DNA of 49,715 nucleotides from RUG343 sp964486215 (GTDB taxonomy: Bacteria; Bacillota_I; Bacilli_A; RF39; UBA660), in NCBI GenBank assembly GCA_964486215.1, contig CAZALI010000006.1, forward strand, positions 1 to 49,715. Direction: 5' to 3'. Shown in pieces: positions 9,394-17,549 of the stretch. The notes under the pieces were generated by a model. It did no database searches and was not told the origin of the DNA. It saw nothing but the letters and a program-made list of their open reading frames with translations. The position numbers and the translations under genes are program-made. The stretch's first letter is position 1; each line of letters starts with the position of its first letter.

Positions 9394-9692
9394 TCTATAT
9401 ACTTCTTTAAAGCTTTTGAGTCTTTACCAAGTACTATTTTTAATTCATTATCTATTTCAACAATACCTCTAGCTCCTAGTTTTTGAATACCAGCTTTATC
9501 TGCTTTAGATACATCTTTTAAGATAACTATAAAACGAGACATATTATTCTTAGTACTAATAATATTGTCCTTTCCACCTAATAATTCTACTAATTTATTG
9601 TAGTTTATTTTAGCTTCTGTTTGAGTTGCTCTTATAAGAGCTAATAGTACTATTATTAGTATAACGACTATAATTATATATTCTATTTTCAT
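9381..9692 (-). CDS. Membrane-tethered PTS EIIB-like protein lacking the phospho-cysteine
   Basis: A 103-residue protein with one N-terminal membrane helix (residues 4-20, IEYIIIVVILIIVLLALI) and a domain that follows the glucose-family PTS EIIB pattern: a helix ending in LLGGKDNI, a strand in the place of the phosphorylated loop, then VSKADKAGIQKLGARGIVEI. In true EIIB the loop reads like ACITRLR with an essential cysteine; here it reads NNMSRFI, with Asn50 at the cysteine position. It therefore cannot take the phosphoryl group by the usual route and may be a sensor or partner protein (inference). The start is the ATG at 9692; the upstream GTG belongs to the ribosome binding site. It has terminators on both sides, so it is monocistronic. 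Confidence 0.75.
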   Translation of the reverse strand: MKIEYIIIVVILIIVLLALIRATQTEAKINYNKLVELLGGKDNIISTKNNMSRFIVILKDVSKADKAGIQKLGARGIVEIDNELKIVLGKDSKALKKYIDELK

Positions 9693-9727
9693 AAATATCA
9701 CCAATATAATTATATACTATTAGATAA

Positions 9728-9750
9728 AAAAAAGAAAGCTAAGCTTTCTA
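9728..9750 (-). terminator. Terminator of the WXG100/DUF4176 operon
   Basis: On the minus strand AGAAAGCT-TAGCTTTCT followed by eight T, overlapping the stop of the DUF4176 gene. Confidence 0.85.
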
Positions 9751-10359
9751 ATTTTCTTCTTGTTCTTCGTCTATTTCTTCTTCAGAGTCTTCTATTTCGT
9801 CTACAGACTCTTCATCTAGTCTAGTAGGCTCTTCGTCAGCTATTTCTTCCTCTACTTCTTCGTCATACTCCTCATCTTCTTCAGGAGTTATTTCATATTC
9901 TTCAGTAGGTTCTTCATCAGAAATATCTTCATCTAATATTGTTGGTTCTTCATCAGGAATTTCTTCATCTTCATCTATTTCGTCTTCGTCAACAATTTCT
10001 TCATCTAATTTTTCAGGTGTTGTGAAAGAAGAATCAATGTACTTAAAATCATTTTCCTCAGAATCATCTTCGTCATCTTCTTCAAGTTCACCATTAGCTA
10101 TATCTTCAAGAAGAGTTTCATGAAATTCTTTTCCTTCTTCATCATTATAGCCTTTGAAAAATATTTCTTTTATTTGATCATGATTGAAGATAGAAGTTAC
10201 ATCTGATCTTATTAGTCCTTCTGGATATAAACAACCACTATAATCATATAATACTCCAGGTTGTTCTTCTGTTTCCATACAATAACCTGTTATCATTAGT
10301 TTTTTAGTTCCACCTTCTAGTAAAACCACACTTCCTATTGGCAAATATTTTTCTTCCAT
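9748..10359 (-). CDS. DUF4176-type protein with a long acidic tail (type VII secretion-associated family)
   Basis: The first 85 residues (YLPIGSVVLLEGGTKKLMI, YDYSGCLYPEGLI, a closing DQIKEIFFKGYNDEEG) match the pattern I know as DUF4176, a small cytosolic family found beside WXG100/type VII genes in Firmicutes. The remaining roughly 115 residues are almost only Glu and Asp, with repeats of the form DEEPT (DEEPTILDED, DEEPTEEYE, DEEPTRLDEE). The tail is disordered-looking and could bind a basic partner such as the Lys-rich protein encoded just upstream (inference). The ATG follows GAGGGAGACA. It is the last gene of the WXG100 operon. Confidence 0.75.
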   Translation of the reverse strand: MEEKYLPIGSVVLLEGGTKKLMITGYCMETEEQPGVLYDYSGCLYPEGLIRSDVTSIFNHDQIKEIFFKGYNDEEGKEFHETLLEDIANGELEEDDEDDSEENDFKYIDSSFTTPEKLDEEIVDEDEIDEDEEIPDEEPTILDEDISDEEPTEEYEITPEEDEEYDEEVEEEIADEEPTRLDEESVDEIEDSEEEIDEEQEEN

Positions 10360-10380
10360 TGTCTCCCTCTTTTCTTTTTA

Positions 10381-13065
10381 TTAATGTGTTGCATTAATAT
10401 CAGCATCACTTATAGCATCATAAGCAATACTATCATTAAATGAAGCAATTCCTTCTTCAGCATCTTTCTTTTCTTTTTCTTCTACATCAACTTCATCAAT
10501 AGATCCAGCTTTGTAATCATATTTACTATCTGTATTATCATCATCTATTAAATTATCGTTTTTATTAGAAGAACCATTATCATAATATTCAACATCTCCA
10601 GAACTTAATCCGTAGTCTCCACCACTTGATTCATCCCAGTTTTCAGTTCCAAAGTTGCCTTCATTATTACTATTAGCACGTTTATCTAAAATAATCTTAG
10701 CTCCAACACCAGCTGCTCCGGCAGCGGCTACAGAGGCTACTACTGGTACAACAGGGCTTGTTCCAGAAGATGACTTCTTAGAACTAGAACTTGATGAGTC
10801 ACTTTCAAGTCCATCTATAACTCCACTATCAGTTTCAGAATCTGTTTCATTTTCTAATCCTGTTAGATCATCAGTTGTTTCTGAGCCTTCACCATCTAAG
10901 TTATCACTGAAGTCAATTCCTTCTTCACTAGCACCAGTATCAGCAGATTCATCTACTTGACTTTCTGGAGCTGAAGTAGCAGAAGCACTTGCACCTTCAC
11001 TAGCACTGTAGTTTTCTGCAAAATTAGATGCAGCTTGTGGTTGTGGATTACTTGCAGGTAAAGGATTATGTGTTACAGCAGCACCAGCACCTGCTCCAGC
11101 TACAGTTCCTGTGGCAGCAGCTGCTGCACTTCCACCAGTAGAACTAGCACTTTCAGTTGTAGTACTTGATTGTCCAGTACTAGTTTGAGTTGTTGTTGTA
11201 CTACTACTTGGTTGAGTAGTTGATGCCTGTGTTGTAGTATTATTTCCAGTACTTGATGATGTAGTACTAGTTGATGAACTACTACTTGAACTTGATGATG
11301 TATTTTCAGTAGTTGTAGTACTTTCTTTAGCAGGACTACTAGTAGTACTATCACCATTTCTAGCTTTTATTTGTTCTACAGTTTCAGTCTTAACAGTACT
11401 TTCATCTGCTTTTAAGTTTGCTTTTGCTTTTATGCTTGATAACTTCTTATTTACTTGTGTTTTATATTCTGTTTTAGATATTTTACCTTTAGCTAATTTT
11501 TCTCTTAGTTTCATCTGAGCAGTTGCCATCTTCTTAGCATCAGCATCAGATAAACCTTTTTCTTTCTTATATTTACTTATTAAAGCCTTCTTCCAAGCTG
11601 CACGTGATTTATATTTTGCAGGTTTATATGTATTTACTTTAGATTTAGACTTCTTAGTAGTCTTAGTATTAGCTTTTACATATTCTTTATAGAATTCTTT
11701 TCCTGCTTTTGTCTTCTTAATTTTACTAACAACTTTAGTAGATACTTCAGCACTTGTTAAGCTCTTTAATTTCTTAATAACTTTAGCAAGACGTTTCTTT
11801 TCTGCTGTACTTAAACTACTAATAAGTGAAGCTGTAGCAGCATTGAAATCTTTACTATTAATCTTTAAGCTCTTAGCTTCCTTATTAACTTGTTCATACG
11901 TCTTAGATCCATCAGCTTTAATCATATTTTTAGCAATAGATCTCATCTTATCAGAAAGTGTATCTACATGTGTCTTTAATGTATTAAAGTCTTTATTTAA
12001 TTTCTCTAATATAGTAATAGAGGCATTAAAGCATGATATATTACTTGCACTTTGATGAACATTACCTAATTCATTTAAATAACTCTCTAAATTAGCTATA
12101 TATTTCTGTAAATGAGTAGTAGCATCTACTTGATATTTAGATGAGAAACCATCTAATTTATTAGCACCATATAGTAATAGTCTAACATCAAATCTTCTCT
12201 TACCTTTAGTACCAATACCATGTCCAGCAAGTACTGCAGTTATAGCTGCTTTACTAGCAGTAGATTTAATACTACCTTTTACGCCTTTTCCTTTTGATTT
12301 GCTTATATATCTGCTATCACCATTGCCATTTCCATTATTACCATTGTTTCCTGATATTTTTTCGCTAAGATCTTTTCCTTTGATACTATAGTCAGCCTTA
12401 GCTTTTATGACTTTACCATTTTTAATAGTATAACCAAGACCAGCTAATTCTTTTTTACTTATCTGTCCTCTATCATATAAATCTTGTAATTTTTGCTTAT
12501 TAGATTTTGTCTTTAGTTTTTTTAATTGTTCCTTAGTATAATTCTTTCCATTAATAGGTATTGTAGTTGCTGCAGCTTTTTTCTGAGCTTTACTTTTTGC
12601 TTTTAATTGCTTTTTAGTATAATTCTTTCCATTAACAGGTATTGTAGTTGCTGCAGCCTTTTTCTTTGCTGCAGCTTGTTTTCTTGCTTTTTCTCTTGCC
12701 TTTTTATCCGCAGCTGATATTTTTTTTAATCTTTTTTGCCCTTCTGCGCCTCTATAACTGTTATATTTGTTTGATATTTTCGTTGGTTTTTTCTTAGCTG
12801 CTTTTGCTGCTTCTTTTGCAGCTTTTCTTCGTTTTGCGTGCTCTTTTTCTAGTTGTGCATAATATTTTTTGTTGCTTTCTTGTGCTTTTTTATATGTCTT
12901 ACTTATTTGAAATTTCTTGTTATTTTTTGCTGCCTTTTTTGCTGCGGCTGATGTTTCTTTTTTTATACTATTAATAACTTTCTTTTGATCTTTTTTTAAT
13001 TGTGTATAATATTTTTTATTCTTCTCTTGTGCTTTTTTATAACTTCCACTAAGACTAAATGCCAT
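10381..13065 (-). CDS. Large Lys-rich / Ser-Thr-rich membrane protein of the WXG100 operon
   Basis: 894 residues with no recognised catalytic domain. Residues 1-190 are extremely Lys/Ala-rich and hold two internal repeats: YKKAQExNKKYYxQLxK at about 9 and 57, and a TTIPxNGKNYTKxQLK unit given twice near 140-180. Residues 285-470 form a predicted helical domain with the heptad-like spacing seen in WXG/LXG proteins; about 570-655 is a Ser/Thr linker; about 768-795 is an Ala/Val-rich likely membrane span (VVPVVASVAAAGAAGVGAKI); the last 100 residues are acidic. There is no signal peptide, which fits either a type VII substrate or a tail-side anchor. The ATG follows TAGGGGGTGAAAAT, a strong site, and the first four residues (MAFS) are shared with the small WXG100 protein. 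Function unknown. Confidence 0.7.
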   Translation of the reverse strand: MAFSLSGSYKKAQEKNKKYYTQLKKDQKKVINSIKKETSAAAKKAAKNNKKFQISKTYKKAQESNKKYYAQLEKEHAKRRKAAKEAAKAAKKKPTKISNKYNSYRGAEGQKRLKKISAADKKAREKARKQAAAKKKAAATTIPVNGKNYTKKQLKAKSKAQKKAAATTIPINGKNYTKEQLKKLKTKSNKQKLQDLYDRGQISKKELAGLGYTIKNGKVIKAKADYSIKGKDLSEKISGNNGNNGNGNGDSRYISKSKGKGVKGSIKSTASKAAITAVLAGHGIGTKGKRRFDVRLLLYGANKLDGFSSKYQVDATTHLQKYIANLESYLNELGNVHQSASNISCFNASITILEKLNKDFNTLKTHVDTLSDKMRSIAKNMIKADGSKTYEQVNKEAKSLKINSKDFNAATASLISSLSTAEKKRLAKVIKKLKSLTSAEVSTKVVSKIKKTKAGKEFYKEYVKANTKTTKKSKSKVNTYKPAKYKSRAAWKKALISKYKKEKGLSDADAKKMATAQMKLREKLAKGKISKTEYKTQVNKKLSSIKAKANLKADESTVKTETVEQIKARNGDSTTSSPAKESTTTTENTSSSSSSSSSTSTTSSSTGNNTTTQASTTQPSSSTTTTQTSTGQSSTTTESASSTGGSAAAAATGTVAGAGAGAAVTHNPLPASNPQPQAASNFAENYSASEGASASATSAPESQVDESADTGASEEGIDFSDNLDGEGSETTDDLTGLENETDSETDSGVIDGLESDSSSSSSKKSSSGTSPVVPVVASVAAAGAAGVGAKIILDKRANSNNEGNFGTENWDESSGGDYGLSSGDVEYYDNGSSNKNDNLIDDDNTDSKYDYKAGSIDEVDVEEKEKKDAEEGIASFNDSIAYDAISDADINATH

Positions 13066-13076
13066 ATTTTCACCCC

Positions 13077-13604
13077 CTAACTATATCTCTTTATTTTGTC
13101 ATTACATGTTGTTAGAGTCTTCTTACATGTTTCTATTTCATCTATTACTTTATCTAGTGCTGCTTTGGCTGTTGACTTAGTTGCTGGGTCTGTAGCAGCA
13201 TCATAAGCTTTTTGCTTTATCTTCTTTGTTTCTTCTAAAGCATTTATTCTAGCTGTTACTTTATTCTTTAATACTTCATATTCTTCTAGTTTATGTGCTT
13301 TAGCTTTATTAGGTATAGATGATTTTAGAGATTTAATGTTTGCTTCTAAATTATCTAAATCATCATATATAGTTTTAGCAGATACTTTTACTCCGTTACC
13401 ACCTGTGATTAATGGAGCTTCTCCACCAATTGTATAAGCATTAATACTTAATCCTCCTGTTCGTACTTGGTTGTCCATTAAATTACGAAGATTATCTAAT
13501 ACTTTTTCTAAATTACCTAATTGTTTTTTTGTTTCATCTTCTACTTGTGAAACATTTATAAAACTTGTGACTGGTGTATCTGATTTTATACTATTAATAT
13601 TCAT
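13077..13604 (-). CDS. Helical coiled-coil protein of the WXG100 operon
   Basis: A 175-residue, mainly helical protein without a signal peptide. Two coiled-coil segments (residues 20-50 and 85-175) flank a Gly-rich turn (SINAYTIGGEAPLITGGNGV). The size and helical hairpin character resemble LXG/WXG-type partner proteins of type VII loci, but no WXG motif or YxxxD/E tail is present, so it may be a chaperone or structural partner (inference). It follows the small WXG100 gene after an 83-base spacer holding two strong hairpins and precedes the 894-residue gene by 11 bases. Start ATG with AGGAGGTTAATT. Confidence 0.65.
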   Translation of the reverse strand: MNINSIKSDTPVTSFINVSQVEDETKKQLGNLEKVLDNLRNLMDNQVRTGGLSINAYTIGGEAPLITGGNGVKVSAKTIYDDLDNLEANIKSLKSSIPNKAKAHKLEEYEVLKNKVTARINALEETKKIKQKAYDAATDPATKSTAKAALDKVIDEIETCKKTLTTCNDKIKRYS

Positions 13605-13626
13605 AATTAACCTCCTACTATATAGG

Positions 13627-13682
13627 GTATTGTAAATAAAAGAAGATTCTTTTACTTACAATACACTGTATAAACAGTGTAC
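13627..13682 (-). repeat. Two adjacent inverted repeats in the operon spacer after the WXG100 gene
   Basis: 13627-13664 is a 38-base inverted repeat (arms GTATTGTAAATAAAAGAA and its near-complement, two-base loop). 13662-13681 is a second one (TACACTGT-ATAA-ACAGTGTA). They share three bases. Neither is followed by a T run in the direction of transcription, so they are more likely mRNA-stabilising or processing hairpins than terminators. Confidence 0.7.
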
Positions 13683-13687
13683 TTTTA

Positions 13688-13957
13688 TTATTGTTCAGCT
13701 TGTTGATAACTCTTGATAGCTGTATCTAGAATTTTAACTTGAGCTTTAAAACTTTCCTCATATCTTGGAAATTTCTCATTAGCAAAATCTTGCCATTTAT
13801 TTTTAAATTCTGTAGCTTTTGCTGAATTCCAAGTAGTTACATTTCCAACATTATCTTCAATTAAAGAATTTAATGTTTGTAATACTTTACTTAATTCATC
13901 TGCATCAGCTGATATTTTAGTTTCTATTCTTGATAAATCAGTATAACTAAATGCCAT
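13688..13957 (-). CDS. WXG100-family small secreted protein (EsxA-like)
   Basis: 89 residues, two helices around a central turn with Trp42 (TTWNSAKATEFKNKW; the usual WxG is WNS here), and the C-terminal secretion motif YxxxE as YQQAE. No signal peptide. These are the marks of a type VII (Esx) helical-hairpin substrate, usually exported as a dimer. It lies 19 bases after the other small protein at 13977-14291, suggesting that the two pair. The ATG follows AGAAAGGATGTGTATTT. Confidence 0.85.
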   Translation of the reverse strand: MAFSYTDLSRIETKISADADELSKVLQTLNSLIEDNVGNVTTWNSAKATEFKNKWQDFANEKFPRYEESFKAQVKILDTAIKSYQQAEQ

Positions 13958-13976
13958 AAATACACATCCTTTCTAA

Positions 13977-14291
13977 TTATTCGCCAATAGCGTTATTAAT
14001 TCTATTTTCTGCTTCTTGGTATCTGTCAACTTGTTCATTAATTGCATTAGAGTATTCTTGTAGTAAACTACGTCCTTCTTCTAAGCTTGCTTTATAGCTT
14101 TGATAATTTGATTTTAGATTTTGATATGCATCATTAGAACCTGTGTCTGAAGTTACCCAATAGTTTCCAATGCTATCAATGTTTGCAGTTAGATCTTCTA
14201 TTAATCCACTGTATCTAGTGATTTGTTCATCCAAATCATCTTTTAGTTGAACCATACTGTCCTTGTTGTATTCAATTGTGTTGCCGTCCAT
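13977..14291 (-). CDS. WXG100-like small secreted protein, first gene of the operon
   Basis: 104 residues, helical hairpin type, with a central turn around NYWVTSDTGSNDAYQ and the C-terminal secretion motif YxxxE as YQEAE. No signal peptide. It is the likely dimer partner of the protein at 13688-13957. Two ATG codons (14294 and 14291) follow GGAGGTGAT; I choose the second because the spacing from GGAGG is then seven bases, as in other genes here. A TTG further upstream is not supported. It opens a five-gene operon ending with the DUF4176 gene. Confidence 0.82.
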   Translation of the reverse strand: MDGNTIEYNKDSMVQLKDDLDEQITRYSGLIEDLTANIDSIGNYWVTSDTGSNDAYQNLKSNYQSYKASLEEGRSLLQEYSNAINEQVDRYQEAENRINNAIGE

Positions 14292-14373
14292 CATATCACC
14301 TCCAAATATATTCAAGAATGTGTGTTGTTACCGAACCCGATTGTGTTCTTACGTACACATATCCTCTATTATC

Positions 14374-14402
14374 ATTTTACATTATTGATAGTCTAAATAC
14401 AA
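14374..14402 (-). promoter_or_regulatory. Promoter of the WXG100 operon and its structured leader
   Basis: TTGTAT, 17 bases, TAAAAT on the minus strand; an alternative reading is TAGACT-16-GATAAT three to six bases further down. The roughly 75-base leader (14295-14367) contains complementary ATGTGT/ACACAT and GAAC/GTTC segments that could fold, but no known riboswitch is recognised. Confidence 0.5.
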
Positions 14403-14433
14403 GCATTTATACTTTTATTTAACATTTTTTACA

Positions 14434-14458
14434 CTAAAAAAAGAACTATTAATAGTTC
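14434..14458 (-). terminator. Terminator of the membrane protein gene at 14449
   Basis: On the minus strand AGAACTATTAATAGTTCT followed by a run of T. The stop codon is inside the stem. Confidence 0.8.
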
Positions 14459-15309
14459 TCTTCTACTAACTTTGATGATTGGAAGACAAAGTTGTTATTA
14501 TCATTGACAAATTTCATCTTATAAAGTTTACCACGTGAGTAATTAGAATTAATTGTATCATACCTTCCTGATTCATCAGCAGTTAAATTAGTTATTTGAT
14601 TAGTCATTTCACTATCTTTGTAGTACTTACCTGTATTATCAGAGAATAGTACTCTGACATAGAAATACATTACTTTGTCTGACTTCTCAGCTTTAGTTAC
14701 TTTCTTTATATGTGGATATTTACATGTTCTTACACATGAAGTTACTTGAGGAATAGTATATAATTTCTTAGTTGGATCATAGTTAAAAGATGGACATGAC
14801 TTATAACTTTTATGTACATAGTTATAAGTGCTTCCAAAATATTTCTTTATCTTTTGATTTAATTCTTCTTCAGTAAAAGCTACTCCTGGAGCAAAATTAA
14901 CTCCTTCTTTTATCTTATCTTGTTCATAACTCTTTAACATCATATCAAATACTTTTTCATTAGATAGATCATTAACAGTAAAACTGTCTTTATTAAAGTA
15001 ATCTACATAGCCACATTTATTATTTAAACCATTAGTTAGAATATTAAACATAGATGTTACATATTCTCCATCAGCAGATATTAATTCTAATGACTCTATT
15101 TCTTGTTGTTTAGCTTTTTCTTTTTTCTTTTTCTCTGCTTCTTTATAGGCAGCTATTCTATTTTGAATAGTATCATAAACAATATAACCTGTTACTGATA
15201 TTACAGCTATTACTAATACAACTACAATTATTGTAAATATAGTTTTATTTTCTTTTTGTTTTTCTGGATTAACTATGGGATTTTGGTTATTATTTTCACT
15301 CATCATCAT
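14449..15309 (-). CDS. Single-pass membrane protein with extracytoplasmic domain, unknown
   Basis: 286 residues: a short Asn/Gln-rich cytosolic start, one membrane helix at about 25-50 (TIFTIIVVVLVIAVISVTGY), a Lys/Glu coiled stalk, then a mixed domain of about 200 residues with four cysteines (NNKCG, KSCPSF, TSCVRTCKY) that could form disulfides outside the cell. I do not recognise the family. Three consecutive ATG codons are available; the first, at 15309, lies eight bases after AGG in AGGTGATTAAT. It sits upstream of the WXG100 operon on the same strand but has its own terminator, so a functional link is only positional. Confidence 0.75.
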   Translation of the reverse strand: MMMSENNNQNPIVNPEKQKENKTIFTIIVVVLVIAVISVTGYIVYDTIQNRIAAYKEAEKKKKEKAKQQEIESLELISADGEYVTSMFNILTNGLNNKCGYVDYFNKDSFTVNDLSNEKVFDMMLKSYEQDKIKEGVNFAPGVAFTEEELNQKIKKYFGSTYNYVHKSYKSCPSFNYDPTKKLYTIPQVTSCVRTCKYPHIKKVTKAEKSDKVMYFYVRVLFSDNTGKYYKDSEMTNQITNLTADESGRYDTINSNYSRGKLYKMKFVNDNNNFVFQSSKLVEENY

Positions 15310-15369
15310 ATTAATCACCTCTGTACTATATAAATATTAACATTTTTATTTATTAAAATAAAGAAATAA

Positions 15370-15398
15370 TTGTTTATTAGACACTTTAATGTTATATT
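15370..15398 (+). promoter_or_regulatory. Promoter of the glycosyltransferase gene
   Basis: TTGTTT, 17 bases, TATATT, ending 15 bases upstream of the ATG and just ahead of the TTGGTGATAGT ribosome binding site. Confidence 0.5.
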
Positions 15399-15413
15399 TT
15401 TATTGGTGATAGT

Positions 15414-16421
15414 ATGAAAGTTTTATATTATTTAGAGAACTTGAAGATGCTAGAAAAAAGTGGGCTTGGTAAAGCTGTTAAACATCAAATGAAAGCTTGT
15501 GAGATAGAGAATATTCCTTATACTACTGATATTAATGATGATTTTGATATTGTCCATATTAATTGGTATGGACCTAAGTCAAGATCTTTTGCAAAAAAAT
15601 GTAGAAAAAAAGGTATTCCTGTTATTTATCATGCTCATTCTACTGAAGAAGATTTTAAAAATAGTTTTATTGGTTCTAATTTATTTTCTCCTATATTTAA
15701 GAAAATAATAGTAAGTGCTTACAATTTAGGAGATTATATTATTACTCCTACTGAGTATTCTAGAAAACTACTTATGAGTTATGGTACTGTTAAACCTCCT
15801 ATAGTAGCCATTTCTAATGGAGTTGATTTATCTAAATTTAAACCTGATAGTACTAGTAGAAGTAAATTTATTAAGAGATATAATTATAATCCTGATGATA
15901 AGATTATTGTTGGTATTGGACTTTATCTAAAGAGAAAAGGTATACTTGACTTTGTTGAACTTGCGAAGAGAATGCCTGATTATAAATTTATTTGGTTTGG
16001 ATACTTAGATTTAAAACTTGTACCAAAAGAGATTAGAGAGGCTGTGAATACTAAACTTCCTAATTTGTACTTTGCTGGTTATGTTGATAATAGTCTTATC
16101 TGTGAAGCTTTACAAGCATGTGATTTATATTTATTCCCAACTCTAGAAGAAACTGAAGGTATTCCTATTATTGAAGCACTTTCTGCTGGAGCTCCAACAT
16201 TAGTTAGAGATATACCAGTATTTGGATATTTAAAAGATAATGTAGATGTTTATAAAGCTAAAGATATTGATGAATTTGAAGTTAAAATTAAAAAGATTAT
16301 TTCTGGAGAGCTTCCTAATATTACTGATGCTGGAAGAGAAGCTGTTCACGATATGGATATTAGAGAAGTAGCAAATAAACTTAAAAATATTTATAATTTA
16401 GCAATTAAAAAAAGCAACTAA
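15414..16421 (+). CDS. GT4-family glycosyltransferase, probable glycolipid (glycosyl-diacylglycerol) synthase
   Basis: 335 residues, GT-B fold. The N terminus (VLYYLENLKMLEKSGLGKAV), the HINWYGPKS and HAHSTEEDFKNSFIGSNLF segments, SNGVDLSKF and the EX7E pair E246/E254 (EETEGIPIIE) match the family containing Acholeplasma diglucosyl-diacylglycerol synthase and streptococcal CpoA, which add a second sugar to monoglycosyl-diacylglycerol at the membrane. The exact donor and acceptor cannot be read from sequence. It is a single gene between divergent and convergent neighbours, with its own promoter and a terminator shared with aguA. Confidence 0.8.
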   Translation: MKVLYYLENLKMLEKSGLGKAVKHQMKACEIENIPYTTDINDDFDIVHINWYGPKSRSFAKKCRKKGIPVIYHAHSTEEDFKNSFIGSNLFSPIFKKIIVSAYNLGDYIITPTEYSRKLLMSYGTVKPPIVAISNGVDLSKFKPDSTSRSKFIKRYNYNPDDKIIVGIGLYLKRKGILDFVELAKRMPDYKFIWFGYLDLKLVPKEIREAVNTKLPNLYFAGYVDNSLICEALQACDLYLFPTLEETEGIPIIEALSAGAPTLVRDIPVFGYLKDNVDVYKAKDIDEFEVKIKKIISGELPNITDAGREAVHDMDIREVANKLKNIYNLAIKKSN

Positions 16422-16438
16422 TGTTGCTTTATTTTTTT
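16410..16438. terminator. Bidirectional terminator between the glycosyltransferase and aguA
   Basis: AAAGCAAC-TAAT-GTTGCTTT with T-rich sequence on both strands; it contains the stop codons of both convergent genes. Confidence 0.85.
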
Positions 16439-17529
16439 CCTTTTGGTACTTGTTGAGTAATACAATGTATATTTCCTCCACCTAGAAGAATTTCACGAGC
16501 ATAGATTGGCTCTATCTTTCTACCTGGGAATACTTGTTTTAATAAATTAATTGCTTTAGCATCATTAGGATCATTAAATATAGGTAAAGCAATAAAATCA
16601 TTACCAGTATAGAAGTTTACATAGCTGGCAGCCATTCTATCTCCTTCTTGTCTTGGAAGAGTACCATCTACAGCGTCTACTCCTTTACTCTCTTCTTCAG
16701 TAATTAGAATTTGAGATGGAATATACATTTTATGAATCTTTAACTTTCTTCCTTTAGCATCTCTTTCACTTTCCAAATACTTATAAGCTTCTAAACTTCT
16801 TTCGTATTGTGGATCATTTTTGTCATCTGTCCAAGCAAGTAATACTTCACCTGGTTTAACAAAATTACACATATTATCTACATGTCCATTAGTTTCATCA
16901 TTATATATTCCTCTTGGAATCCAAAGTACTTTTTCACAATTTAAGTAATCACATAATACTTTTTCAATTTGCTTTTTATTTAAGTGTGAATTACGTCCTT
17001 CTGATAGTAAGCATTCTTCTGTTGTCATTACTGTTCCTTCTCCATCTACGTGGATTGAACCACCTTCTAAGATGAAGTCATCTAGTCTATATCTATCAGC
17101 TGCTTCTAATTCACACATCTTTTGAGCAATCTTATCATCTTGATCCCAAGGAAAGTATAATCCATCTACTAATCCACCCCAGGCATTAAATGACCAATCG
17201 ACGCCTCTAATGTCACCTTTATCATTAGTAACAAAAGTTGCTCCACAATCTCTTACCCAGGAATCGTTATTAGACATTTCTACTACTCTAACATAATCTG
17301 GTAACATACCACGAGCATTAGAATATTGAGCGCTTGATACAATCATAGTCATAGGCTCATATTTACCAATCACACTAGCTACTTCGGTAAATACTTCTTG
17401 AGCAGGTTTTGCTCCATTTCTCCAGTTATCTGGCCTTTCTGGCCATATCATATAACAACCTCTATGTGGTTCAAATTCTCCTGGCATTCTATAACCATCT
17501 TTTTTAGGAGTTGTTTTTAATTGTTTCAT
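16429..17529 (-). CDS. aguA: Agmatine deiminase
   Basis: Hydrolyses agmatine to N-carbamoylputrescine and ammonia (EC 3.5.3.12). The 366-residue length is typical. Family motifs are all present: FEPHRGCYMIWPERPDNWRN near the start, NDSWVRDCGATF, ETNGHVDNMCNF (catalytic His) and the C-terminal GGGNIHCITQQ with nucleophilic Cys356. It is the last gene of the ptcA-aguD-aguA operon, 48 bases after aguD, with a perfect palindrome in the gap. The ATG follows GGAAGGAGAATAAA. Confidence 0.96.
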   Translation of the reverse strand: MKQLKTTPKKDGYRMPGEFEPHRGCYMIWPERPDNWRNGAKPAQEVFTEVASVIGKYEPMTMIVSSAQYSNARGMLPDYVRVVEMSNNDSWVRDCGATFVTNDKGDIRGVDWSFNAWGGLVDGLYFPWDQDDKIAQKMCELEAADRYRLDDFILEGGSIHVDGEGTVMTTEECLLSEGRNSHLNKKQIEKVLCDYLNCEKVLWIPRGIYNDETNGHVDNMCNFVKPGEVLLAWTDDKNDPQYERSLEAYKYLESERDAKGRKLKIHKMYIPSQILITEEESKGVDAVDGTLPRQEGDRMAASYVNFYTGNDFIALPIFNDPNDAKAINLLKQVFPGRKIEPIYAREILLGGGNIHCITQQVPKGKK

Positions 17530-17549
17530 TTTATTCTCCTTCCACTATA

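Noticed and set aside
11100..11357. An 85-codon minus-strand frame rich in Val, Leu and Gln inside the 894-residue gene
   Set aside because: It is a frame shadow of the Ser/Thr repeat region; no ribosome site and composition typical of shifted repeats.
9748..14315. The WXG100 operon as a complete type VII secretion system or an LXG toxin-immunity pair
   Set aside because: No EssC-type ATPase or other core membrane component is present, and no toxin domain is visible at the C terminus of the large protein.
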